A stretch of 64,000 nucleotides of DNA from JBGANR01 sp044222225 (GTDB lineage: Bacteria; Actinomycetota; Actinomycetes; Mycobacteriales; Mycobacteriaceae), in NCBI GenBank assembly GCA_044222225.1, contig JBGANR010000010.1:83534-147533 (forward strand), given 5' to 3'. The stretch's first letter is position 1. Every line of letters begins with the position of its first letter. Below the pieces are notes generated by a model. That model was not told the origin of the DNA and did no database searches. It saw nothing but the letters and a program-made list of their open reading frames with translations. The position numbers and the translations under genes are program-made. Shown here in pieces: positions 27,172-34,843 of this stretch.

Positions 27172-28515
27172 TCAGTCCTGCGGCGCCGCGCGGAGGCGCA
27201 GCGTGAGGCGGGTGCCGCCGAGGGGGCTGTCGGTGAGGGTGGCGGAGCCGCCGTGGAGCGCTGCCTGCTGGGCGATGAGCGTCAGGCCGAGGCCGGAGCC
27301 GCTCGCCTGTGAGCCGCCGCGGGCGAAGCGCTCGAACAACCGTGCCCGGTCGGCCTCCGGGATGCCGACGCCGTCGTCGTCGACGGTGACGATGATCGCG
27401 GGATCGTCCGGGTCGGGGCGCGTCCGCACGGCGACCTCGACGCGTGTCGCCCGGCCGTGCCGGACGGCGTTGGTCACCGCGTTGCCGATCGCCATCCGCA
27501 CGCCCGAGGCCAGGACCGGGGCGATCGCCGGTTCGTCGGTGACCTGGACGATCTCGACGTCCGGGTGCAGCCGCGCCGACTCGGTGACGACGCGGTCGGC
27601 CAGATCGGCGACGTCGTCGAGCTCCCGGCCGGTGCCCTGCAGCTCGCCCTGGGCGAGCGCCTCGAGGGAGGCGAGGGTGTCCAGGACGCGGCTGTGCGCG
27701 CGGCGGACGTCGGCGAGGATCTCGGCGCGGTCGGCCTCCGGCGGGTTCATCGTCGCGAGGACCTCGAGGTCGGTGCGCATCGCGGTGAGCGGCGTCCGCA
27801 GCTCGTGACCGGCGACGGACGCGAAGTCGCGGCTGGTCTCCAGAGCCTCCTCGGTGCGGCGACGGGCGTCCTCGACGCGGCCGAGCAGGCCGTCGATCGC
27901 GGCGGCGATCTCCTCGGCCTCGCGCGCCCCGTGGATCGCGCGCAGTTCGGCGCTGCCCGCGGCGCCGTCGAGGCCGGCCGTCGTCACCGACAGCCGGCGC
28001 AGCGGACGCAGCGCGAGCGTCGCGAACAGCCAGGACAGCAGGGCCGCGGCCCCGATCGCCAAGAGCCCGCCGACCACGATGAGCTGCCGTTGGGCGGCGA
28101 TCACCCGCTCGGTGTCGGCGATGTCGATGCCCACCGAGTAGAGTAGCGGCGGGTTGCCGATGCCGATGTCGCCGATGCTCGCCGTCTGGATGCGGTAGCG
28201 GACGCCGTGCAGCAGCAACTCGGTGATCCCCGGATCGAGGCGGGGGATCTCGACGTCGGACGAGTTCTGGGTGAGCCCGGCGCCGATGCGCAGCGTCGAG
28301 ATGACCTCGCCGCCGGCGGACGGGTTGGTGCCGACGTTGGCGGTCGGCACGGCGGTCGCGACCGCGATGGCGAGCCGCCCGTCGATCGTCTTGTAGCCCT
28401 CGACGTGCGCGCCGCGCCACAGCAGGCCGCTGATGACGACCACCACGAGCGTCGTCACGAGGGTCGCCGCGACGACGACACGGGTGCGCAGCGACGGGGA
28501 GCGACGGCTGGTCAC
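27172..28515 (-). CDS. prrB: Sensor histidine kinase PrrB
   Basis: Membrane sensor kinase of 447 residues. A first transmembrane helix lies near residues 9-33, an extracytoplasmic sensor covers ~35-150, and a second helix (~153-176) leads to a HAMP segment. The dimerisation/phospho-acceptor helix has SVAGHELRTPLTAMRTDLEV with the phosphorylated His; the ATPase domain shows the N-box (AIGNAVTNAVRHG), G1 DDDGVGIP and G2 GSGLGLT. GTG 28515 overlaps the prrA stop (GTGA), so both are translated as a coupled pair. In M. tuberculosis PrrAB is essential and controls respiration and early intracellular growth genes. Confidence 0.92.
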   Translation of the reverse strand: MTSRRSPSLRTRVVVAATLVTTLVVVVISGLLWRGAHVEGYKTIDGRLAIAVATAVPTANVGTNPSAGGEVISTLRIGAGLTQNSSDVEIPRLDPGITELLLHGVRYRIQTASIGDIGIGNPPLLYSVGIDIADTERVIAAQRQLIVVGGLLAIGAAALLSWLFATLALRPLRRLSVTTAGLDGAAGSAELRAIHGAREAEEIAAAIDGLLGRVEDARRRTEEALETSRDFASVAGHELRTPLTAMRTDLEVLATMNPPEADRAEILADVRRAHSRVLDTLASLEALAQGELQGTGRELDDVADLADRVVTESARLHPDVEIVQVTDEPAIAPVLASGVRMAIGNAVTNAVRHGRATRVEVAVRTRPDPDDPAIIVTVDDDGVGIPEADRARLFERFARGGSQASGSGLGLTLIAQQAALHGGSATLTDSPLGGTRLTLRLRAAPQD

Positions 28516-29225
28516 GGCCGCAACACGAAGCCGACGCCCCGCACGGTGTGGATGAGACGGCCCCGCCCGCCGGCTTCGAGCTTGCGGCGCAGGTAGCCGA
28601 CGAAGACGTCGACGACGTTGGTGTCGGCGGGGAAGTCGTAGCCCCACACCCGGTCGAGCAACTGGGCGCGGGTGAGGACGATTCCGGCCTCGGACACGAG
28701 CACCTCGAGCAGCTCGAACTCGCGGCGCGTCAGCTCGATCTCCTCGCCCGACGCCCGGACGATGCGGCTCGCGGGATCGAACTCCAGATAGCCGACACGG
28801 GTGACGGGGCCGTTCGCCGGGGCCGGCCGGTGGCGGCGCAGCATGGCGCGCACCCGGGCGATGAGTTCGCCGAGGTCGAAGGGTTTGGTCAGGTAGTCGT
28901 CGGCCCCCGCCTCGAGGCCGTTGATGCGATCGTCGACGGACGCGCGGGCGGAGAGGACGCACACGGGGATCTCGTCGCCGAGCGCGCGCAGCGCCGCGAC
29001 GACGCTGACGCCGTCGAGATCGGGCATGGTGACGTCGAGGACGACGGCGTCGGGGCGGGTCGAGGCGTCGGCGGCGTGCGGGTCGCCGCCGTTGCCGCCG
29101 CGCAGGACGCGCAGCGCGTCCGTGCCGCCGGTGGCGGTGACGACGTCGAACCCGGCCAGCCGCAGCCCGCGTTCGAGGGAGGAGAGGACGTCGGCGTCGT
29201 CGTCGACGACGAGGATCCGGGGCAT
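28512..29225 (-). CDS. prrA: Response regulator PrrA (OmpR/PhoB family)
   Basis: DNA-binding response regulator of 237 residues. The receiver domain has the acidic pocket (VVDDD), phospho-acceptor Asp in VVLDVTMPD, switch Ser in VLSARAS and Lys in DYLTKPFDL. The winged helix covers about residues 140-237, with a highly conserved C-terminus (NVVDVFVGYLRRKLEAGGRG). Between beta-2 and beta-3 of the receiver there is a Gly/Asp/Ala-rich insertion of about ten residues not present in M. tuberculosis PrrA as I recall it. ATG 29225 is preferred; TTG 29234 is possible with AGGTAAC just before it. Confidence 0.93.
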   Translation of the reverse strand: MPRILVVDDDADVLSSLERGLRLAGFDVVTATGGTDALRVLRGGNGGDPHAADASTRPDAVVLDVTMPDLDGVSVVAALRALGDEIPVCVLSARASVDDRINGLEAGADDYLTKPFDLGELIARVRAMLRRHRPAPANGPVTRVGYLEFDPASRIVRASGEEIELTRREFELLEVLVSEAGIVLTRAQLLDRVWGYDFPADTNVVDVFVGYLRRKLEAGGRGRLIHTVRGVGFVLRP

Positions 29226-29235
29226 GGGCGCCAAG

Positions 29236-30483
29236 TTACCTGCGGCTCATGCCGAGGGCGTCCTTCCACGCCACCCGGGAGCCGGTGCGCATCACCGTGC
29301 GCCGGTAGATGCCGCCCGACGCCCACACCGCCACCGCGCAGACAGCGGACATGAGCGCGAACGAGCCCCAGATCTCGACGGCCGACGCGTGCCCGGTCGC
29401 GACGCGCATCGGCACGACCGACGACGAGAACGGCGGCACCCAGGCCAGCACCCGCATGATCGTGCTGTCCGGCGCCTGCATGCCGAACACCGAGGCGTAT
29501 AGGACGCCCATGACGAGGATCATCAGCGGCCAGGCCGCGCCGTTGATCTCCTCCTGCCGGGACACCATCGCCCCGGTGGCGGCGTAGAGCGTCGCGAAGA
29601 AGAGGAAGCCGACGAGCATCCACAGCAGCGACACCCCGGCCATCGTCAACGCCAGATCGGGGATGGTGAGCAGCCCCGTCGCCATGCCCGTCGCGAACGC
29701 CGTCACGCCGAGCAGGATCGTCTGGGCGAAGGACAGCACGCCGATGCCGAGGATCTTGCCCCACAGCAGGTGGGCGGGCTTGACGGTGGCGAGCAGGATC
29801 TCGACGATCCGCGACGTCTTCTCCTCGACGACGCCGACCGCGACCATCATGCCGCCGCCCATGATCACCGACATCATGAGGAAGAGCCCGATGATGACCA
29901 TGATGATCCGCTGGCCGAGGGCCGGGTCGTCGGGTTCGGTGCGTTCGAGGGCGACCGATCCCTGACGCGTCACGGCGGCCGGGTCGACGCCCGCCTTGGC
30001 GAGCGCCGCCTGCACGGCGACCGTCGACAGGCCGCCGCGGATCGCCGCCTCCACGTTCGCCGCGACGGCGTCCTTGCTGAGCAGCGTGTAGCCCTGCGGC
30101 CCGGCGAGGAGCGCGGCTTCGACGTCCTCGTCGTCGACGCGGAGCCGGGCGGTGTCGGCGTTCGCCACGTCGTCGAATTCGATGACGACGCCGATCGCTT
30201 CTCCGGTCGCCGCGATGGCCTGCTTCTCGGCGGCGCCGACGCCCTGTGTCGCGACGCTGACCGTCTCGGGTCCGTCGTCGCCACCGGTGAAGATCTTGAG
30301 CCCGATGCCGCCGCCGACGATGACGACGAGCGTGATGATCGTCGAGATGACGAACGACTTCGTCTTGACGCGGGTGGAGATCTCGCGCCCCGCGATGAGC
30401 CGGATCGACGTCCAGGCGCCGGCCGGTGTCTGGGGGCTGTGGTGCCCGGGCTCTGGGGTCTTGTCGAGTCGGTTCGTGCTCAT
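29236..30483 (-). CDS. ABC-2 type exporter permease (NatB-like)
   Basis: Membrane component of an ABC exporter, 415 residues. One helix near residues 45-65 is followed by a ~130-residue extracytoplasmic domain and then five hydrophobic segments, the topology of NatB/ABC-2 permeases. The conserved EEKTSRIVEILLATVKP segment after the second helix is the typical coupling region. Its ATG overlaps the stop of the ATPase gene upstream (ATGA). It lies 10 bases before the prrA start, so exporter and prrAB may share transcription. Substrate unknown (NatAB-like systems export Na+ or peptides). Confidence 0.85.
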   Translation of the reverse strand: MSTNRLDKTPEPGHHSPQTPAGAWTSIRLIAGREISTRVKTKSFVISTIITLVVIVGGGIGLKIFTGGDDGPETVSVATQGVGAAEKQAIAATGEAIGVVIEFDDVANADTARLRVDDEDVEAALLAGPQGYTLLSKDAVAANVEAAIRGGLSTVAVQAALAKAGVDPAAVTRQGSVALERTEPDDPALGQRIIMVIIGLFLMMSVIMGGGMMVAVGVVEEKTSRIVEILLATVKPAHLLWGKILGIGVLSFAQTILLGVTAFATGMATGLLTIPDLALTMAGVSLLWMLVGFLFFATLYAATGAMVSRQEEINGAAWPLMILVMGVLYASVFGMQAPDSTIMRVLAWVPPFSSSVVPMRVATGHASAVEIWGSFALMSAVCAVAVWASGGIYRRTVMRTGSRVAWKDALGMSRR

Positions 30484-31394
30484 GCGGCCGTGACCACCTC
30501 TCGGAACAGCTCGGTCAGTTCGGGCGTGTTGGTGGTGAAGCGATGGACGGGGCCCGTCGCGAGGGCCGTGGTCAGCACCAGTTGGTCGTCGAGGCCCGGG
30601 TCGACGAGCAGCGTCGTGGTCGGTCCGTAGTCGGCCGAGGCGACGCCGGGTAGGCCGTCGGCCCAGCCCGCGGGCGCGCCCGGCGCGTCGATCTCGAGCC
30701 GGACGCCGCCGCGTCGCCGCAGGTCGTCGACGGTGCCGAGCGCGCGCATGCGGCCGTGCGCGATGATCCCGACGGTATGGCAGAGGCGCTGCACGAGGTC
30801 GAGCTGATGGCTGGAGAAGATGACCGGCACGCCCTCGGTGGCCTTGCCGACGAGCACCTCGCTCATGACGTCGACGGCCACGGGGTCGAGGCCGGAGAAC
30901 GGCTCGTCGAGCACGAGCACGTCGGGGTCGTGGACGAGCGCGGCGGCGAGCTGCACGCGCTGCTGGTTGCCGAGCGAGAGGGCTGCGACGTCGTCGCCGA
31001 AACGCTCCTCGACGCCGAGCCGTTCGGTCCAGTAGCGGGCCCGTTCGGTCGCGTCCGTCGCGCTCATCCCGTGCAGTCGGGCGAGGTAGATCAGCTGTTC
31101 GCCGACCTTCATCTTGGGGTAGAGGCCGCGTTCCTCGGGCATGTAGCCGATCCGGCGCCGCACGTCGGCGTCGACGGGGCGGCCGTCGAGTGACACCTCG
31201 CCGGCGTCGGCGGCCAGGACCCCGAGGACGATCCGCATCGTCGTCGACTTGCCGGCTCCGTTGGAGCCGACGAAACCGAAGATCTCGCCCGGGAGGACGG
31301 CGAAGGACAGGTCGTCGACGGCGGTGATCTCGCCGAATCGTTTGCTCAGGCCGGACACGGTGAGCGCGCCAGCCGGTGGGGATGAGGTCGTCAT
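30480..31394 (-). CDS. ABC transporter ATP-binding protein (NatA-like)
   Basis: Cytoplasmic ATPase of 304 residues powering the adjacent permease. Walker A GSNGAGKST, Q-loop region GYMPEERGLYPKM, signature LSLGNQQRVQLAAAL (LSLGN rather than LSGGQ, as in NatA-like proteins), Walker B VLVLDEPFSGLDP and H-loop SSHQLD. The C-terminal ~80 residues form a separate regulatory domain. ATG 31394 has GGAG 5 bases upstream. Forms a two-gene operon with the permease. Confidence 0.9.
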   Translation of the reverse strand: MTTSSPPAGALTVSGLSKRFGEITAVDDLSFAVLPGEIFGFVGSNGAGKSTTMRIVLGVLAADAGEVSLDGRPVDADVRRRIGYMPEERGLYPKMKVGEQLIYLARLHGMSATDATERARYWTERLGVEERFGDDVAALSLGNQQRVQLAAALVHDPDVLVLDEPFSGLDPVAVDVMSEVLVGKATEGVPVIFSSHQLDLVQRLCHTVGIIAHGRMRALGTVDDLRRRGGVRLEIDAPGAPAGWADGLPGVASADYGPTTTLLVDPGLDDQLVLTTALATGPVHRFTTNTPELTELFREVVTAA

Positions 31395-31582
31395 ACGAAC
31401 TCCACTTCGTCGTCTTCTTCTTGTTCGGATGCTGCCAGATCGGCCGCGTGTCGGCGCGAGCCGCTGGTCCGGGGGCGTGTGGCCGGACGTCGTCACCGGC
31501 GAGATCCGCCGATGTGTGGGGTGGTGCGGGCCTTGCTACCGTGACTCGGATTCCCGTTACCGCCCGTGTCAGGAGCCCGCCC

Positions 31583-32314
31583 GTGATCGAGTCCAGTCGC
31601 GACGGTGACGTCGTCACCATCGCTCTCGCGCGTCCGGAGCGGCGCAACGCCCTGGATCCGGCCGTCCTCGAGGAGCTGCGGAACGCGGTGACCGAGGCCG
31701 TCGACGGGGGTGCACGGGCGATCGTGCTGACCGGGCGCGGGCCCGTGTTCTGCGCCGGTGCCGACCTCTCCGGGCCCGTCTACGATCCGGGCTTCCTCGA
31801 CACGCTCGTCGACGTGCTGCGCGACATCGAGTCGGTGCCCGTGCCGATCATCGCGGCGGTCAACGGGCCCGCACTCGGCGCCGGGCTGCAGCTCGCGATG
31901 ATCGCCGACCTGCGGGTGGCGGCGCCGGCGGCGTTCTTCGGCATCCCGGCGGCCAAGATCGGGGTGGCCGTCGACTCGTGGACGATCCGCCGGCTCGCGA
32001 CGTTCGTCGGCGGCGGGACGGCGCGCGGTATCCTGCTGGGCGTCGAATCGGTCACCGCCGAGCGCGCGCTCGACCTCGGCTTCGTCAACCGGCTCGGCGA
32101 TCTCGCCGCCGCGCAGACCTGGGCCGCCGAGATCGCACAGCTCGCGCCGCTGACGCTGGCGCACGCCAAGCTCGTGCTCAACGAGGACGGCGCGCGCGAC
32201 GAGCCGCCGCAGGCCCACGTCGACGCGTTGCTGCGGGCGTGGCGGTCCGAGGACGTCGCCGAGGGCCGCGCGGCGCGCGCCGAGAAGCGGACCCCGGTGT
32301 TCCGGGGTCGCTAG
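31583..32314 (+). CDS. echA6: EchA6-type crotonase-fold protein
   Basis: Crotonase-fold acyl-CoA-binding protein of 243 residues, the length I recall for Rv0905 EchA6. The oxyanion-hole segments FCAGADLSG and GPALGAG are intact. The two glutamates of true enoyl-CoA hydratases appear absent: the first is replaced in GIPAAKIG and the second lies in VAVDSWTIRR, where no Glu is seen. EchA6 of M. tuberculosis likewise lacks activity and delivers fatty acyl-CoA to FAS-II for mycolate synthesis, which would fit here. GTG 31583 has AGGAG 7 bases upstream; TACCGT at 31537-31542 is a candidate -10. Confidence 0.85.
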   Translation: MIESSRDGDVVTIALARPERRNALDPAVLEELRNAVTEAVDGGARAIVLTGRGPVFCAGADLSGPVYDPGFLDTLVDVLRDIESVPVPIIAAVNGPALGAGLQLAMIADLRVAAPAAFFGIPAAKIGVAVDSWTIRRLATFVGGGTARGILLGVESVTAERALDLGFVNRLGDLAAAQTWAAEIAQLAPLTLAHAKLVLNEDGARDEPPQAHVDALLRAWRSEDVAEGRAARAEKRTPVFRGR

Positions 32315-32334
32315 AGCGTTCCGGGGCTGCCGCG

Positions 32335-32340
32335 TAGGGT
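32335..32340 (+). promoter_or_regulatory. -10 element for the MBL-fold gene
   Basis: TAGGGT ends 7 bases before ATG 32348, with no Shine-Dalgarno sequence between, consistent with a leaderless mRNA separate from echA6. Confidence 0.5.
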
Positions 32341-32347
32341 CGGCGGA

Positions 32348-33439
32348 ATGGCTGCGTTCTCCCAGGTCCTCGCCGAACCGTCCCTCGCCCGCCGATCGCT
32401 CGGCGCGAGCAGAGAGGCGATCCGGGCCGTCACCTACCGCTCGGTGAACAACCACGAAGGGGTCTTCAGCAACCTCGACGCACCGGGCGCCGATCTACCG
32501 CCGACGCCGGAGGGCTCGCAGCGCAGCGCCGCGACCGCGATCCTGCGCCGCGGCGACGTCGGGCGGCCCGCGTCGACGATCCCGATGGAGCGGCCGGACT
32601 TCCCGACGACGCCGCGCGAACTCGCCGCCACCTGGCTCGGCCACGCGACGGTGCTGGTGGAGATCGGCGGGCGGCGCGTCCTCACCGACCCGGTGTTCGG
32701 GCTGCGCGCCAGCCCGAGCCGGCTCGTCGGCCCGGCGCGGATGCACCCGGTGCCCGTGACGATCGACGAACTGCCGCCGGTGGACGTCGTCCTCATCTCG
32801 CACGACCACTACGACCATCTCGACGTCGGCAGCGTCAGCCGGCTCGCGGCGCGGCAGCCGAAGGCGATGTTCGTGACGGCGCTCGGCGTCGGCGCCCATC
32901 TGCGCAGCTGGGGGATCGATCCGGGCCGGATCGTCGAGCTCGACTGGTCCGAGGAGGCCGAGGTCGCGGGCGTGACGCTGGCGTGCCGTCCGGCGCGGCA
33001 TTTCTCGGGACGCGGTCTGGCGCGCAATCTCACTCTGTGGTCGTCGTGGGCGATCTCCCGCGAGGGGCGGCGCGTGTATTTCGGCGGCGACACCGGGTTC
33101 AGCCGCCGCTTCGCCGACATCGGCGCCGAGTTCGGCCGCTTCGATCTGACGCTGCTGCCGATCGGCGCCTACAACGACATGTGGCGCGACATCCATGCCG
33201 ACCCCGACGAGGCCCTGGAGATCCACCGGCTCGTCGGCGGCGGCGACGTGCTGCTGCCCATCCACTGGGGCACGTTCAACCTCGCGATGCATCCCTGGGG
33301 CGAGCCCGCCGAGCGGCTGCTGGCCGCCGCGCAGGCGGCCGGCGTCGGGGTGCTGACGCCCCGCCCCGGCGGGTCGTGGGACGCGGCGGCCGGGGTGCCG
33401 GAGCCGGTGCCGTGGTGGCGGGAGGTGGGGGACGCGTGA
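32348..33439 (+). CDS. Metallo-beta-lactamase-fold hydrolase (NAPE-PLD-like)
   Basis: Predicted dinuclear metal hydrolase of 363 residues, the positional counterpart of Rv0906. Metal ligands are visible in SHDHYDHLD (HxHxDH), in CRPARHFSGRG, in FGGDTGFSRRF and near PIHWGTFN. The overall pattern, including WLGHATVLVEIGG and the R.F..RG motif, matches proteins related to N-acyl-phosphatidylethanolamine phospholipase D and UlaG. The N-terminal ~90 residues are family-specific. Cytoplasmic, with no signal peptide. Substrate could be a phosphodiester or lipid. Confidence 0.87.
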   Translation: MAAFSQVLAEPSLARRSLGASREAIRAVTYRSVNNHEGVFSNLDAPGADLPPTPEGSQRSAATAILRRGDVGRPASTIPMERPDFPTTPRELAATWLGHATVLVEIGGRRVLTDPVFGLRASPSRLVGPARMHPVPVTIDELPPVDVVLISHDHYDHLDVGSVSRLAARQPKAMFVTALGVGAHLRSWGIDPGRIVELDWSEEAEVAGVTLACRPARHFSGRGLARNLTLWSSWAISREGRRVYFGGDTGFSRRFADIGAEFGRFDLTLLPIGAYNDMWRDIHADPDEALEIHRLVGGGDVLLPIHWGTFNLAMHPWGEPAERLLAAAQAAGVGVLTPRPGGSWDAAAGVPEPVPWWREVGDA

Positions 33440-33467
33440 TCGGGCGCACGTAGGCGCATCGGCATGT

Positions 33468-33473
33468 TAGTGT
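33468..33473 (+). promoter_or_regulatory. -10 element for the antitoxin gene
   Basis: TAGTGT ends 5 bases before ATG 33479; no ribosome-binding site is visible. The antitoxin is therefore probably leaderless, whereas the toxin has a strong Shine-Dalgarno sequence. Confidence 0.45.
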
Positions 33474-33478
33474 GTGCT

Positions 33479-34099
33479 ATGAGCGATGTCCTGAGTGATC
33501 GCCGAAGCGATGCGACCGGTGCGCGGGCGCTCGACCAGGTGCTGGAACGGCATCATGTCGTCGGGATCACCGGCGCGGAGCTGCTCGGAGCGTTCGAGGC
33601 GGGAATCAACGACGTGTCGGCTGCCGCGGCGGCCGTCACCGAGCAGGAGTTTCGATTCCTGCGGGACCACGGCGGCGGCTCTTCGGCGGCGGTGCTCGCG
33701 GAATGGAAGGCCGAGCGCGAGTACGGGAAAAGAGTCCTCGCGACCGCCCGCACCGTCGGCGCGACGCTCGCCGATTCGTTGTCGGTGAAAGAAACCGCGG
33801 CTCGGCTCCGCGTCGATCGGTCTCGAATCTCGCGGCGGATCACGGGCCGGACTCTGTGGTCGTTCACGATCGACGGCACGATCAGGGTGCCGTCCTGGCA
33901 ATTCGTCGACGACGCACCGCTGCCCGGGCTCGCGGAGATCGTGCCGTCGATCCCGCCGCGTCACGCACCGGCGGCGGTCGCGGCGCTGATGCGGACGCCC
34001 CAGGAGGAACTTGCAGGTCTGTCGCCGGTCGAGCATCTGGCGTCCGGCGCGGATCCGGCTCCGGTGGCGGCGATGTTGGCGGACCTCGGCCGCTGGTGA
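33479..34099 (+). CDS. Antitoxin of a RES/Xre-type module
   Basis: Predicted antitoxin and autorepressor of 206 residues. A central helix-turn-helix (LSVKETAARLRVDRSRISRR) is followed by a wing with WSFTIDGTIRVPSWQFVDD. The C-terminal segment (PQEELAGLSPVEHLASGAD, then PVAAMLADLGRW) resembles the toxin-binding domain of Xre/MbcA/ParS-type antitoxins that cap RES toxins. The toxin gene follows after 65 bases on the same strand. Although ctpE and the MBL-fold gene keep their mycobacterial order, I recall the TA genes at this site in M. tuberculosis (Rv0909-Rv0910) being of a different type. Confidence 0.8.
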   Translation: MSDVLSDRRSDATGARALDQVLERHHVVGITGAELLGAFEAGINDVSAAAAAVTEQEFRFLRDHGGGSSAAVLAEWKAEREYGKRVLATARTVGATLADSLSVKETAARLRVDRSRISRRITGRTLWSFTIDGTIRVPSWQFVDDAPLPGLAEIVPSIPPRHAPAAVAALMRTPQEELAGLSPVEHLASGADPAPVAAMLADLGRW

Positions 34100-34110
34100 A
34101 CGCGCGATTG

Positions 34111-34211
34111 AAGGCCCGGCGACCCGCCGGGACGGCTGACACAACTGAATAAGGAGGCCACCTCGTGGCTACGTCCTCGAAAGTCCCGGCGAGCCCGCCG
34201 GGACGGCTGAC
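34111..34211 (+). repeat. Two imperfect direct repeats, each a hairpin, around the toxin start
   Basis: Copy 1 is 34111-34140, in the antitoxin-toxin gap; copy 2 is 34181-34211, inside the toxin gene. They share the exact 16-mer CGCCGGGACGGCTGAC and differ by one substitution plus a small change in the middle. Each folds into a perfect 7-bp stem, CCCGGCG/CGCCGGG; the differences fall in the loops (ACC versus AGCC), so pairing is preserved. The toxin Shine-Dalgarno (34151-34157) and GTG (34165) lie between the copies. Possible operator or translational control element. Confidence 0.6.
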
Positions 34212-34791
34212 CTGCGATCCGGGTGATGTGCTGTCCTTCACCGATCCGCTGTGGCGCATCCATCGAACGAGCGGGCCGCACGTCGCCCCCTGGTCGTCGC
34301 CGCGGCGGTTCGGCCCGCTGTCGTCGATGCGTTTCGATCCGCACCCCGACGGCCCGCCGACGTTGCACGCGGACACCGGTGTGCTCTACAACGCCACCGA
34401 CATCGCGACGGCGGTGGCCGAGGTGTTCCAGCGTGCCCGGGTAGTGGATACGACGAGCGGAAGTCCGAATCTCGTCGGATGGCGTCCGACTCGGCCGCTG
34501 CGGCTGCTTGATCTGACCGGTACGTGGGCCTTGCGTAACGGCGCGGCGTTCGCCCTAGTCACGGCTCCTCGGTCCGTGTGCCGGTCGTGGGCGCGGGCGA
34601 TCCACGATCGGTTCGAGCTTGACGGTCTGTACGCGTCGTCGACGATGACCGGCGCGGCGAACGTCGTGCTGTGGCACCGATCGGTCGACGCCGTCCCTGC
34701 CGCGCCGGAGTTCTCCCGGCCGCTGGCGCATCCGATCACGTGGAGTCTGCTGGCCCGGGCCGCGCGGGACATCGGTTACGGGCTGATCTGA
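34165..34791 (+). CDS. RES-domain toxin (MbcT-like)
   Basis: Protein of 208 residues with a RES domain, whose characterised members degrade NAD+ (M. tuberculosis MbcT phosphorolyses it). The defining residues are seen as Arg in PLWRIHRTSG, Tyr in GVLYNATD, Glu in AVAEVFQRAR and Ser in LYASSTMTGAANVV. The N-terminal ~25 residues precede the domain and are partly encoded by repeat copy 2. GTG 34165 has the strong AAGGAGG at 34151-34157, 7 bases away. Expected to be neutralised by the upstream gene product. Confidence 0.85.
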   Translation: MATSSKVPASPPGRLTCDPGDVLSFTDPLWRIHRTSGPHVAPWSSPRRFGPLSSMRFDPHPDGPPTLHADTGVLYNATDIATAVAEVFQRARVVDTTSGSPNLVGWRPTRPLRLLDLTGTWALRNGAAFALVTAPRSVCRSWARAIHDRFELDGLYASSTMTGAANVVLWHRSVDAVPAAPEFSRPLAHPITWSLLARAARDIGYGLI

Positions 34792-34830
34792 TCAGTGCGT
34801 ACGGCCGCCGATCCGGGCGGGACCGGCCGT

Positions 34831-34836
34831 TAGACT
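34831..34836 (+). promoter_or_regulatory. -10 element for leaderless ctpE
   Basis: TAGACT ends 7 bases before ATG 34844 and the gap (CGCGCGC) cannot hold a ribosome-binding site, so the ctpE mRNA is probably leaderless. Confidence 0.55.
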
Positions 34837-34843
34837 CGCGCGC

